Shown here in pieces: positions 52,441-64,000 of a DNA stretch of 64,000 nucleotides (position 1 is its first letter; each line of letters begins with the position of its first letter). This DNA is from Luscinia megarhynchos (lineage: Eukaryota; Chordata; Aves; Passeriformes; Turdidae). The position numbers were made by a program, and so were the translations under genes. The notes under the pieces are model-generated. The model was given only the letters and a program-made list of their open reading frames with translations. It was not told the origin of the DNA and searched no databases. The stretch spans positions 24,633,002-24,697,001 of the forward strand of contig CM067570.1 of the NCBI GenBank assembly GCA_034336665.1, given 5' to 3'.

Positions 52441-53213
52441 CTGTTTCTCAGCTTTTCTGAAATCCCTGAATCTCCATGCAAGGGATATGTGGGGGATGTA
52501 CTTCTGAGCATTGACCTTCTGGGGCAGGCTGTCAGAAAGGCCATTCTGGAGTGATGTCAGTGTTGGACCATGAAGCTCCCAGTGAGAACAGCCAAACTGA
52601 GCCTGGCCTTTGGGGCACCAGGCTGCACCATCAGCCTGTGTGGTGCCCTGATTTAACTTCTAGATTAAAGTACAACCTGGGAGAGAAAGGAGTGGCTTTT
52701 TTTTGTTTTTTGTCTTAAACATCTCTCTCCAATTTGTGTCAAAGTGAATAGTGGTTATCCTGGGGTTTGCCAGCTGTGCCTCTCATTCATCACTAATGGA
52801 GTGTATCATGCTTTGGTTTGGGCTTTTTTTTTGTCTGTTTGTAGGTATGGTTTTGGATTGGTTTATTTTTGAAAGGCACATGTATCTTTAAATCAGAAGT
52901 AAAGGTACTTTCACAGGGACCTATGTGAAGACCAATGTGAAGTTCTACAGTGTGTGTGGGCAAATTACTAATAAAAAGCTATTTAACTTATGTTGGATAG
53001 AAACCCCTGAGACTTGATTTCAGCTAACTGTGAAAAAACACTTTTAGTCTCTTGGACAGAAAATAATTTGACTGGGGGATAAGGATTTAAGGCACAGTTA
53101 ATATATTTGTTAACTTGTCTGAAATTTTTCTGTGTGGATTTTTTTCCCCCTTGGGTTTTCTAAAGCCTCAGAAGCCTCAAAGAGCAGTGTGCCATTATGA
53201 AAGCCAGGCTTAC

Positions 53214-53339
53214 CTGGAGGGGACTGAATGCTCAGTGTGACATTGCCACAGAAGAACAGAAAGCCATTGGCATGCAAGAACTGAGTCAGAGGAGCAGGAA
53301 TGTCATCTTCATAATATGGTATTGGTTTATTTTCCCACA
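53214..53339 (-). other. candidate internal coding exon, 126 bp, phase 1-1 (unconfirmed)
   Basis: On the minus strand a pyrimidine tract ends in 'catttttcttccag' with a branch-point-like 'ttttaac' about 15-20 nt upstream. It is followed by 126 bp open in one frame and by a near-consensus donor CTCCAG|GTAAGC. The frame starts and ends in phase 1, as exons of extracellular modules often do. The peptide begins WENKPIPYYEDDIPAPL, continues TQFLHANGFLFFCGNV and ends LSIQSPPG. It has acidic, proline-rich and hydrophobic parts, one Cys and one N-x-T sequon (NVT). Codon choice (CTG, GCC, GGC, GTC) and local GC are higher than in the flanks. I do not recognise the family. Pseudo-exons with good sites are expected by chance in a window this size, so this is only the best of several candidates. 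Confidence 0.35.
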
Positions 53340-55098
53340 CTGGAAGAAAAATGTTAAAATCTTCCATAAAAGTTGACAAAGAACTGAATCAATATTGTTA
53401 GCTTTATCTAACAGCTTAAATATTCATGTATTTCAGACCCTTTGAATAATGCTGGGTGACAAAGTAATGTGGCAGTGAGGAAGGCAAATGTGTTTCTTCT
53501 GTGAATCCTTTCAAGTAGTAGCAGTAAACTGCAGAAACTTGAATTTTTTTCTTACAAGGTCTGGTGAGACCTCAGCATGCATAGGTCACAAAATAGCCAT
53601 GATCACTTTTCTGGAGGTGTTTAAAATACTGAGTTGGTTGTTTGCCTTTAGTTTTGATTACTCTTTGTGATGTTCAGGATTTTGGAAAATGTAGGAACAA
53701 CTGAAAAAATTCAGGAGAATTTTCTGTTAGTTGAAAGTATTTTACACCTTTCCCATTGTGTTGTTTATTAAGTAGTTTAGCTTGCTTTTGAAAGTGGAGC
53801 CTGGTATATCATTCACTTTGAGGGTTTTTATATAAAAAGTGCTTTGCTTTATGAATATAATTTAATAATTTGTAATGAGGAGTGGAAAATGGATGAACAA
53901 GCTTCTCTCTGAAAAATCATGTTTGAAATTTGAGTAATGATCTGAATGGTCTGCAGTCATTTATTCCCAAGACATATCACTGTTTTGCAGAATATTCAAA
54001 CTACTGTAATCAAAATTAAACTATGCCCTAAGCATGAAGATTATTTTACCCAAAAAAGAAAGCTTTGGATCACATTAAACCAGTAATTCGAAGGGATAGG
54101 ACTCTGTTAATTGAATTCTACATCTTGGCTAAATGTATTCTTCAGTGGTTTTTATTATCTAATAAAATTTTTTATTTTAATTAGGGTAGGCGAGAAACAA
54201 TGCTCAGTATATAGCAGTATACTCAATACAACAAAAAAGTTCCTTTTTCTTTCAAGGTTTTTCTTGCAGGAAATAGTCTCCTTCAGAAATGTTAATTTTA
54301 ATCATTGCTCAGAGGTTAGACCTGCAGTCCACATTTTTATAGCTAAATGTTACACAAAACTTTGCAACAAATAAATGTTCAGCAATGTACTTAATAGGGT
54401 ATTGAAATTGAGCCTTGGAAATGTTTGTATCAAAATCCATCTAATGAGCAATTATAATATCACTTACAGAAAATATGCTTTGATTTTACCTTTTGGATCC
54501 TCTCCTGTTGTGGAAGGACATTACTACAATTGTAATTTTTTGAGTTTTTTTTTTCTCGTGCATTCTTTTTTAATAAGATGTGTTAATATATGAATAACAA
54601 GAATCATTTTGTGGTACTAGAAGGGTCTTTTTGTTATGTCTTGTCTACTTGCAAACACATCATTGTCCAAGGTGTGCATAACATGTGTACATACATAGCT
54701 GCTAGTAACATTGCAAATGCCATTTTTCTCAGTTGAATTCTGAATTTTAATGCTCAGAAAGCCTTAAAAAGATGTTTAATTTTACTGGGCATCTTGGACA
54801 CGATGTCAACATTTAATTTGTTTACTAAGAAATTAAGAAACTTATCTATGCAATTATGCTGTGGGCAGCTAATGTTAGGGTAAAAAATGTCTGAAATTTA
54901 TAATATGTAGATCATTCTTTTAAGGGGTATAATGAGCAAAACAGCAGTAGGATGTCTGTTATGAACTGATTGCTGAAATGAGTAATTCTTATTGAAGGGT
55001 TTTTTGTTATTGCCAGGGATGTGACTGAAATGTTAGAACATAGAAATGTTACTTTTAGTTTCATTGTTTTCACAGTAATGGTGCATTAAAGTGTCAAG

Positions 55099-55287
55099 TC
55101 AAAATAATTTTTTTCTAGCCCTTCTGTTCTGATAATTCATTTGGGAATATGTATTTGTTTTTGGAACCATTGCGCTGCTTCTCAAGTTCCTAAATATTTC
55201 ACAATTTTGCCTGTTACTGATCTTTTGAGACTGCATAACTTTATAGGTTTCTTCTTCAGTTGCTGTAGTCTTCATAAACTGGTTTGT
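55099..55287 (-). other. candidate terminal coding exon, 62 codons plus stop (unconfirmed)
   Basis: On the minus strand a long pyrimidine run 'gtgttttctttttctttc' leads to 'ttaaag'. From there a frame is open for 62 codons and ends in TGA at 55101-55099. The peptide starts TNQFMKTTATEEETYKV and ends in a basic tail, NYQNRRARKKLF. There is no convincing internal donor, so it would have to be a last coding exon. Possible minus-strand AATAAA signals are only about 1 kb further on (plus-strand 'tttatt' at 54147-54177). Just upstream on the minus strand (55402-55487) another A-rich stretch reads KFETEEQEETEEIFKRK in a different frame. No family recognised. If real, it cannot be in a simple transcript that continues to the 53.2 kb candidate. 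It may be chance. Confidence 0.2.
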
Positions 55288-56082
55288 CTTTAAGAAAGAA
55301 AAAGAAAACACAATTCTTCTGTGAGTGACAATGATTGACTTTGTAATCTTCTATTAATGAGTATGGTGAAACAATTGATGTGAACTAGCCAGTTGCTAAA
55401 TACATTCTGAGGAATTTGGTGATACTGTTGCCTTTCTTTTAAATATCTCTTCTGTCTCCTCCTGTTCCTCTGTCTCAAATTTTATCCATAAGAGCATCAT
55501 GATGTTTAGGAGCTTTCTTTAGAGACATGATTGCTGGAGGTCAAGGTCAGCTGGCTTCTACTACTGAAGCATATGGGGTCATATGCTTCTGCAAATGAGG
55601 TCACTGTGTGAAAGGCAAAAAGTATTCATTTTCTAGGTTTTTCAAAGGGCTATGCATACTTTATTATAATGCACTAGAAACTGCCTGGGAATACTTGTAT
55701 TGACAGAATTAATAACAAACTAGGAGAGACTGATAACATTAGTTTATCATTAGGGACAGACCTTTCCTCATCAAGGTGACAACTAGTTTTGTAAGCTTAC
55801 TTTTGCCTTTCTAGAGCCTGACATATAAACTGTCAGAGACAGGGCAAATAATGCAGTCTCACTGAGCAAGGCATCAGTAGGAATAGGACTCTTGGCAGTT
55901 GTAAATACTGAAATGTTTTTCTGCACAGACAGAAACACAGTGTGAGAACTGCATGACGTGTGGCAACATCCCAAGATTTATCAAGCCTGTCTGTACTAAT
56001 GGAAGTTGTTGTGTGTGCTATGCTCTGCAGATGGTTTTACACTTTCTGATGGGTTTTACAATTCAAGCATTTTTTGTGCTGC

Positions 56083-56095
56083 TTTTTTTTTTTTT
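56083..56095. repeat. poly-T (13)
   Basis: Thirteen consecutive T about 250 bp upstream of the sense CR1 fragment. Confidence 0.7.
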
Positions 56096-56344
56096 CTGCT
56101 TCCAAAGTTCCATTGCCCCATCCTGTAACGTCCTCTAAAAAGATCAAAGATCTTTAAGCCAAACAGTTAATTCGTATGCTGTCATTGAGTAATTTGGGCT
56201 ACAGCAAAAACATATTTTTGCACATGAATGCATATTGTCAATTCAATGAGAGAGAAAATAAGAGATAGTAACTTGGTAGAATTTGTTCTAGGTTTGTCTC
56301 AGGTTTGCATCTAAGTAAGCTAAATATACACTTAGGACAGTAGC

Positions 56345-56818
56345 CAAGGGAAGCAATTCCATCTGTTTGGCACTTGAGAGGCCACAGCTGGACTGTTATA
56401 TTTAATTTTGGTCTCCTTTGCTGCAAGAAAGACACTGACATATTTGAAGCCAGCTCAGCACAAGACCACTGGCAAGATCAGGGACTGAACGTGAGACTTG
56501 GAGAGAAAGTGTAAGTGAACTTCACAGGATGAGAGAGAGTGTAGAGGAGACTGCATCCTACCTTCTTGAAAGTCCACAGTGAGAAAATAAGATGTAATGG
56601 ACATTAAATGGTCATGAGGAAAATTCTGTTAAGATATGAGAGACTCTTTTTTGCACTTCAGGGGTGGTCAAGCACAGAAACAGATCCCCAGAGACTTGTG
56701 GTGATGCACAAAAATTGATTTGGCTTGGAGCAACCAGAATCAACTTTGAGCCAAGTGCCAGTCTGGCACTACTTTGAGTGGCTTCCAGAGATCCCTTTCA
56801 ACCCAGATTGTTCTGTGT
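56345..56818 (+). mobile_element. CR1 LINE fragment (older, sense strand)
   Basis: Second CR1 remnant, in the opposite orientation and more decayed. Diagnostic blocks on the plus strand, in CR1 order, are: 'gaggccacagctgga' followed by 'ttttggtctcct' and 'caagaaagacactgacat' (56378-56441); 'gatcagggactg' (56475 onward); 'gtggtcaagcacagaaacag' with 'cccagagacttgtggtgatg' (56665-56706); and the 3' end 'cttccagagatccctttc' followed by 'aacccagattgttctgtg' (56781-56818). It covers the same RT C-terminus plus 3' UTR part as the 9.1 kb copy. The reading frame is destroyed by substitutions and deletions between 56490 and 56660, so no coding capacity remains. The start is placed where similarity to the 'ctgtactcggcact' part of CR1 begins ('ccatctgtttggcact') and is good to about 30 bp. 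It does not look recent. Confidence 0.85.
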
Positions 56819-59800
56819 GCCCTCATTAAACTGGAATCTGGAGAATGCAAGAAGGTTGAAGTGCTCAATATGAATTGTTTTTTTAACATCATGAATCCTT
56901 GCCTAGAGTATGGAGCGCAGTGCAAATTCCTGAAAATTTCAGTTATGCGCTCTGGTCTTAGTTGAAGTGGTAAATAATATCTCTTCACCACAGTTTACTT
57001 TGCTTTAAATTTCTGAAGATTTTCAGATGCCTACATAATCCAAAGGTTATTTGAAGCCAGCTCAGGACTTGGAAAGCATCTGGAAAGGTGTGAGAAGAGG
57101 TGGATGCTGGGGAAGTCTGCTGCATGCCAGACAAGGTGCCTGCTAAAAGCAGGACTGGGCATGCCTGTGCTGCAGTAGGAACTGGGAGCAGCTTGAGCTC
57201 TGCTCATTTGGCTTTCCACCCTCTGCCTCAATTGTCTGTGTGTGGCTTGGAGTACCCAGAGGTACTGTGGGTTTTCTCTCAACAAAGATGCTTGTTCTGT
57301 CAGGTGGAGTTTGTGTTGTTGTGTAACCAAGGAGTTTCTAAGGTAAAATTCATGTTATGAAGTTGGTGTAATTCATATTATGAGTGAACGTTCATTGCTG
57401 CTTACTCACAATATAATAACTAAGATGTCACTTTCATTTCTAAATGTAGACTTATTTAATGGCACAGTAAAATTTTCCATTTCAATGACTGATTCCAATA
57501 AGTGCATTTGATAAGAATGGTTCTAGTAAATAACATAGTCTTTGGTATTAATTAGCTGTGTTTTTATGATTCCATTTTAAATGGACTCTCCAAAATTAGC
57601 TTATCTTCTGGAAAGTCTGTATAGGTGAAAGTACTCAGTTTCAAGTTAAGCAGAAAGGAAATAATCAGTCTTATATTCCACAGTCCTTCAATTTGTTTTT
57701 TTCACTTGGATAGACAAAGAATAAAAGCAAAGGGCATTTGTTATCTAGCAAAACTTAGAAGCTATTTCACATGAAAACATAATGAGTGTGACAGGCTACA
57801 AATAACATTGAACATGAATCTTTTACTGAAGAAAGGAGAAATGTCCTTTGGTATATTTACTTCAATCAACCCTAATAAGGCTTGTTTTATGTGTTTTATG
57901 CATCCGCCATCATAATTATGAATCCTTGACATTTTAGCACTAGCATTTATATCTGCCAGGGAAGCTACCCGAAGTCAACCCTCAAGGAATGTCTGTATTG
58001 TACTATGGATCTCCATAACAGCTCTCAAGTAGTTACTAAGTGGCTGAAAAAATTACATCTCAGTCATGCTTGAAGGGCTCATCAAACTTTGCCACAAATA
58101 TCAGCGTTAAGTACCCAATCAGCTGCATTGTTTGAAGTACAGTCACGTGTGCCCACGGAGGAATAGGTTGGACAGGAAGAAGAATTATATAAGGGCTTAT
58201 CAATCAAGTAATGTTTTTTTTCATGACCTTTCAAAAACTCCTTTCCCTTCTACCTGGAATAGCTGGGTCTTGAGCTGGGCCTGGCAGCCACTAGGCATGC
58301 TGCCTCTTTTCCTATTTAATATTTTTGTGTTCTTGGAATCTTTTCAGAGCAGAGGCTACCAGTGTTTGTATGTGTGTAGTAGAATTCTGGTTTTGGCTGC
58401 TTTTAGACAGTACCAAAAAAATCTGAATAGCAAGGATAGGAAGAGTCTCAGGTGGTCTTTGGGAAGACACTTTGGTGTGTGTCATTTTGGCATGTAGGTA
58501 AACAAGATGAGCTAATCACCATAGCTTTCATGTAATATATCTGTAATTTGTTTTCATATGTAGGTGTGAAGGAAGGCTTGCCATATGGTGTGTATATTGG
58601 TATTTTTCCTTGACAGCCTTTATTTTAAGTTTAAGGAATTCCAAGGCATACTGTTATGCAAGAATACCATTTCAAACACTCACCAGTATATACAAGAAGA
58701 ATACCTTGAAAAAATGTTGAAGAAAAGTTGAAGAGCTCCAGGAAAGTTTTAAATTGAAAAATTAAATAATGCTCTCATACATTTTGAGGTAGCCTAATTA
58801 CCTCAGTTCTATGTTGCACTATTACCAGGCTTTCATCTTTTAACCATTTGAACAAGATTCTTTCGTAAGTAATATGTGAAATCTGAGTTTACATTAATTG
58901 GTTTGTGGAGTTCTGAAGCAACTTTCACGCTGTCTTTGTGAATACTTTTTTTCTTTCTTTGGTTCAACATACGGTGCACTTTGCTGTCTTCTTGCCTTGA
59001 TGTAAAGTCATCTTGTCCCCCCCAAGAGCTTAAGTTAAAGTATAACTCATTAAAGTTCTCGTTTTTAAAATAATTTGTAAATGTTATTTTGCATATTGCT
59101 GTGTTCTGGTATCAGTGTGTCACATAGAGACCCTGTGTATCTTTGTATCTCTTTGTTATGTATATGTAGGCATAAATGCAAAGTTAGTCCTACAGATCCC
59201 AAATTGAGGGACCAGAGAACAAGGTATTGTGGTCCTATGGTGGACATCAGTTTCTGCTGTAGCTTAAGGAGAAGTGATGGCTTATGCCATGAAGCTCAAT
59301 GCAAGAGTCACTGAGCTTTTCATTCACTCCTCTTGACAGCTCTTTGCTAAAATTCAGGTGCTTTCTGTGAAAAGTCTTTTGCTAATGAACCCAAAAAAGG
59401 GAGAATATTTTAGCCACATTATTTTATGAGCAATTGAGAACCACTCTCATAGGGAGGCACTGGCCATCAAAAGTAAAGATACTATTAAAAAAGTATTTTT
59501 TTCCTAAATGGGCATTTGAAATCATGGACAGCCAGAGTACCTGAATAGGAAACAAACATGTCTGGAATAAATGCACAATTTTATTGCTTCTGGTTGTCTC
59601 TGAGAAAAGAATCTAGAAAAGTGAATGTGGAAAAAAATTCAGAGGAAAAATTTCCATCTAACTTGAATGAAAAATATAATTGAAGTTGAGCATTTAATTG
59701 CTTTTTGTGTTTTTGAGTATGTAATTTCAGCTCTTGAAAATTGTCTTTTCAATCATGTACCAATGCTAGCCTGTGACTGAAAACTTCTTTTAGTGATTTT

Positions 59801-60268
59801 ATCCTGACAGTAATTGAAAGCTGATTAATTTAATTGCAAACAAGCTTGTATTTTGCCATTTCTTCCTTAGTACTTCATGTAAATGCCTGGTGTTTGGGGT
59901 CAGAAGGGAAGGTAGTGGTGTCTATTTTCCAATTCAGTACAGAAAAGCTAGAAAAATATACAGGTTTTAACCTTATTAACAATAATCTAGTTGTCAAAAG
60001 TGTAGTTTGAAGAGAAATAATTATGAAACCTTTTACTTAAAATGGTGTATAGGGCAGTGTAAAGTCAGCTGTTTCTGATTTAACAAACAAGTGCCTTAAA
60101 TCTGCTGCTGTTTATTCAAAGATGAGACTGTTTTTCTTTAGAATTCTGAAACTCCATGAAGTTATGTGTAATGAAGCTTAATTAGCGAGGACCGAAACAA
60201 AACTGTTGCAGAATGAATTTGGAAGGACATTTTTCTGCCTCTTGTGTGTGTGGTGTGTCTGCCAGAGC
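56819..60268. other. no gene seen downstream of the CR1 fragment
   Basis: A 121-codon plus frame (58132-58497) has no motif. An 18-bp word at 57048-57065 also occurs inside the CR1 fragment at 56441-56458. An E-box CACGTG lies near 58144. Confidence 0.45.
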
Positions 60269-60305
60269 CCAGCGAGGCGCGGCTGCCGTGTGCGCCCTTC
60301 GCTGG
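60269..60305. other. CpG-rich hairpin in AT-rich surroundings
   Basis: Arms CCAGCGA (60269-60275) and TCGCTGG (60299-60305) are perfect complements. Further pairing inside (a G-T wobble, a G-C pair and GCG-type pairs past a small bulge) extends the stem, leaving a loop of about 11 nt. Six CpG dinucleotides fall between 60273 and 60301, whereas the surrounding kilobases have almost none. The pocket spans only about 50 bp, so it is not a CpG island by usual size criteria. It could be a small unmethylated regulatory site or an RNA structure; function unknown. Confidence 0.45.
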
Positions 60306-61469
60306 ATCTTCATCCTAGGAGCGTCATTTGTACAAAACCTCGTTGTACTTTTCTGCAAGCTTTGCCATTGAAATATCAGTAAAGTATTGGAAGAACTGTG
60401 CCACAGGGCAGCATACAGAGTGAAAATTTGGCTGCATCACAGTGCCTTGTAATAAGATACCACCAAAAATGCTAATAAAAAGGAAATGTTCGTTAATGCT
60501 GCCTTGTGTTGAGACTATGTCAGTATAGGCAGAGAGAGTTTAATAATCAAAAATTATGGATAAGTACTAAATTTTGATAGTTTATTGATTTTCTATGTAA
60601 CTGGTAGGATGTTAATAGGTATTGCAATAACGATAATAATGTTATTTCACCTATACAGAAATACATATATATCTTTCACAATAAGTATTCATATTCTTTA
60701 AATAACCTTTATAGAAGAGATGTCTGACAACAGCAAGTGTGCAAAATTGTACAAATTGCTCAATTTAAAAATGTCTACAGTAATATTTTGATGTGTTAAG
60801 AAAACCCCAATTAGCTGACCTACTGAATTCTTAATATTTGTAGATATTGAACTGGTAAAGAATAAACTAGTGTTGCAAGCAGTGGTGTTGTTTTATTGAT
60901 ATGTTTGTGGGGATTTCTTGATGCATCCTGAAGTTCTTTTCAATCAGAAGATTTTGGCAGTCTGTTCTAATCAGAGAATTTTCCATACTGGAAATGAGAA
61001 GTCATTTATGAGAATAATTTTTGAGTAGTTAATTTACATAATCTTAATTGTGTTAATTCCCTTTGAAAGACTGAAGCAGATATTTGTGATGCTTTGATTG
61101 AGAAGCAGTGTATTTATCTTAGAATTGCTGCTGGTAAGACACTGCTACAGCTGTGGTCCTGAGGAGTTCTCTCCCAAATAAACATTTTAGAAAACAAATG
61201 GCTGTTTATTTCACTGGGGAGGAAAAGCATCACATCTTTGCTACTTCTGCAGGCAGTACTGTAGCATCTCCTTTCCACACTCTGTAAAAATGGTAGGTTA
61301 GATCATGTTACTTAATTACTGGTGTGTTCTATACTGTTGAGAAATAGATTTTCCCTGGTTTTTTTTTAAATCTGTCAAACTGAGGAACTGTGGGTTTCTC
61401 CCAGAAGTCACTCACAGAATGTCAGCAGTAAGAATATCACAGCATTTTCAGGCAGGTGTTGGGCCTGTG

Positions 61470-62000
61470 TGGTCTGGCTCAGGTGGGATCTCCTTCCAGC
61501 TGTTTGCCAGGCTGTGCTGCAGGTGTTCTTGCAGCAGCCTGTGTGCTCAGGCTCGGAGTGTGGGAATAAAGTGTGGCTGTGGGTACAGCTGGGAAGGGGC
61601 ATAGCGCTGTCATCTCTTGTCGTGCCTCTGCTGCAGGAGGTGGGAGGAGAGGAGCCAACGTGTGTCTGAGTGCTGAACCCTCCTGTGAAGGGTTAGGGAC
61701 CCTTGGTGCCATGAGGATATTGTCATTGCAATCGAAACTCTATTTTAGCCTGGGCCCTGTGCAGGTGGGGTGGGCACCACTGATGCCCTTTGCCTCATGC
61801 AGGACTCCCTCATGGGCAGCACCCACCCACCCGTGTCCCTGCACTGAGGGGCCCTTCAAAGGAGCTGGGGGGATGTGGTCACTCACCCTGTGCCCGTGGT
61901 GAGGAGCAGGAGCAGCCTTGCTGGGAGTGCAGGGAATTGGCTGTGCTGTGGCCATGATGCTCTTGGGGCTGGCAGCCAGGTGTGGGGCTGCTATACCTCA
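61470..62000. other. GC-rich patch with overlapping short open frames on both strands
   Basis: Local GC is clearly higher than in the flanks, and CTG/CAG- and TGGG-type words dominate. Frames of 60-110 codons occur on both strands (plus 61573-61902, minus 61479-61712 and 61740-61955), as expected when stops are rarer in GC-rich DNA. None has a recognisable domain or a convincing pair of splice sites. It is not CpG-rich, so it is not a CpG-island promoter. Confidence 0.5.
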
Positions 62001-64000
62001 CAGTGTCAGGAGTCTGTGACCTGTCTTGCCTGTTAAAATAGTCTTATATTATCAATTCTGCACAGGATCCAGTTGAACTTTAGGGGACTGAGGAAAGGTG
62101 TGGTGCTTAGAAGCCACAGTATGTGGTAGCACACAGCTGCTTCCCTGCTCTCTGCCTGTGACCAGTAGAAAACACTTGCAGAAAGCACACAGAAGTAGAG
62201 TAGTTATAGCATCAGTTTGTCCTGCTTTGCCCTTCTGGTTTATGCTACTACATGTTTTGGAGGTTTCTTGGACTGAGGTAGCGCTTGTACCTATCTATTT
62301 AACTGTTCTTCCTGGTGTTTTCCATGCCTTTGTCTATTTTTTTTCTTAACCAATTCCTACTTTTCACCTCCGCAACATCCTGGGGGCAGTAAGTGTAGAA
62401 TATTCTCAAGTAATATAGGGTTTAATATGATTTCTCTGGTGTGAAACCAAGGGGAAACTCAGCTTGGTCCGGTTGAGGAATTCAGTTGTTCCCATCAAAT
62501 CACAACTGAGTTGCATTTACTCCGTTCTGCATTGTGGATGCTCAAATGAACTTTGTATCCTGCTATTACCTAAAGTGCTTTCAGTGCCACAGTCCAACAC
62601 AATGTCCAATTTCCTCTTCATTAGTAACAGCCTCTTACGCAGAAATTAAATTTCCACAGTGAAAGTGAGACTGGGAAAGCAAACCTTTTGGTATACAATG
62701 CTGGTGGAACTTACTGAATCAGGATGAGCTGCCATAATAGCAGGAACATGAATAATCGTTTTAGAAACAAATGAAAGATACAATAAGATGGGGGGTTTGA
62801 TTTGTTTCTTCCTGGCACTGGAGAAAATTGCTGTTATCTGTTAGTATCTGGATCTCAGTCAACCTTTTTGGGACAAATTTTGGGATATAACAAATACAGT
62901 GAAAACACTTGGGTACTTTACATGTTATGCAGAAGTAAACCGCAAAGAGCGTTGTCCTTGTTACTGGAGTGAATATTTTCTATATGCTTTGGACAAGTAA
63001 AAAGCAAATTGTGTGTTGTAAAAACTTAGTTGTATGGCCATGGAAAGGAAACAGGCTCCGCATGGAAAAAGAAAGCAAGTTTTCTACCTAATTATTTAAA
63101 GGGTTTTGTGTGTCTCTGAAATGTGCCTTGGTAAATGTGAACTGACACATTTCTACCAACCAAATTATAAATGAGTGGAAGACCTGAAAATGTCAGCTTC
63201 TTCCTTTTAGAAGCGCTTCAGGATTTTTCTTTCCTTTTCCTTCGTACATTGGTTTCTTCCCTTGGGCAAATGAGTTTGTTTAAACGTTTGTTTCAGTATA
63301 CTGTTTTTCATAGGATATAATTGTTGACACTTCTTGGAAGTGTCAGAAGAGATCTGATGTACTCGTATTTTTGTCTGAGAAAGCGTATGCATACCTTAAA
63401 ATAACAGAGAGAGATAAAAAGTAGTAAATCGATCCTTTAGACTTTTTTCTGTGTATGCCTTGACATCGCCTAACCAGTTGTGTGTGTTGTGGCATTTTTC
63501 GTGATTAGCTGGGAAAACAATGGGATAATCTGAAGGAGTTCAGAAAAAGTAAAATCAATGAGCACCTTAGGCAAAGTGTTTGCCAATTAAATGGCACAAG
63601 AACTATGTCATGTCAGGTGCTGGGGTGGGGAAAACACTTGAACTGCTGCTCTTACCTCCTCTGCCTTTGGAGAGGACTCTGGAGTGCCAAGCATCCCGGA
63701 GCTGAGAACATCATGTCTTCTATTTTGTTTTAATCATATTTTGGTTTGTTTTCCCAGAGCTGTAACATGCTTTACTGTTTTCCTGGAACTTTAATACAAT
63801 TTTCACCCAGCCCCATGTGTGTGAGTCACTCCATAAGGCTGCATAACCACTGTCTGATCACGTTATATTAATAGAGACCAAAAGGATGATCTTTGTGAAA
63901 GGCCAGGTTAACAGAGGCAAAAAATAATTATTCTGGTGTTTTTTATCATTTTCATGGCCTCATTGGTATGACCTCGAGTAGCAGACCTCAGAGCATTTCC
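62001..64000. other. no gene seen
   Basis: Unique AT-rich sequence to the end of the window. Frames of 60-83 codons only, no repeats recognised. Confidence 0.5.

Noticed and set aside
55935..56030. Cysteine-rich plus-strand reading (seven Cys in about 28 residues, CENCMTCGN start) behind a pyrimidine tract, resembling a VWC-type exon
   Set aside because: No usable donor follows, the frame soon becomes poly-T encoded hydrophobic sequence, and T/G-rich DNA gives TGT/TGC codons easily.
61573..61902. 109-codon frame in the GC-rich patch as a gene
   Set aside because: Mirrored by similar frames on the other strand, low CpG, no domain or promoter evidence.
1..64000. Prokaryotic features (operons, CRISPR arrays, riboswitches, insertion sequences) and tRNA or rRNA genes
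   Set aside because: CR1 LINEs and the absence of dense coding identify vertebrate nuclear DNA. I saw no spaced direct repeats, no tRNA B-box (GGTTCGA), and no rRNA-like sequence.

Overview
This window looks like vertebrate nuclear DNA from a bird. The identifying evidence is two degraded CR1 LINE fragments. One lies at 9139-9640, antisense to the given strand; the other lies at 56345-56818, sense. Both carry the C-terminal end of the CR1 reverse-transcriptase ORF and the CR1 3' untranslated region. The style of the 9.1 kb copy is abundant in songbirds, so a passerine is my guess, but that is inference. The rest agrees with avian non-coding DNA: AT-rich, few CpGs, many homopolymer tracts, stop codons in all frames every few dozen codons, no operon-like packing, and no rRNA, tRNA, CRISPR or prokaryotic signals.

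Layout. No complete gene can be supported. The longest open frames (168 codons at 30247-30753 minus, 152 codons at 47200-47658 minus) are about what chance gives in AT-rich DNA of this length, and neither has a recognisable domain. The window is best read as a long intron, or as intergenic DNA. A few segments combine a splice-acceptor-like tract with an open frame. The best is 53214-53339 on the minus strand: 126 bp, phase 1-1, with a strong acceptor and a CAG|GTAAGC donor. Weaker ones lie at 55099-55287, 12829-12995 and 1416-1546 (minus) and at 3216-3299 and 33213-33387 (plus). They do not assemble into one gene model, and decoy exons of this kind are expected by chance in 128 kb of strand, so all get low confidence.

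Repeats. Besides the CR1 fragments there are an AT-only microsatellite-like block (3491-3570), an (AAAT)n run (31112-31136), several pure T or A runs of 12-18, and a recurrent class of T/G-rich (A/C-rich on the other strand) tracts at about 6.9, 7.3, 22.8, 38.3, 39.6, 47.0 and 52.1 kb.

Regulatory candidates. These are a consensus CRE (11530), a CpG-rich hairpin in an AT-rich setting (60269-60305), a perfect 10-bp inverted repeat (45538-45570), and a homeodomain-site-rich stretch at 46200-46720 that resembles a conserved non-coding element. None can be confirmed without alignment or chromatin data. I found no previously undescribed multi-gene system.
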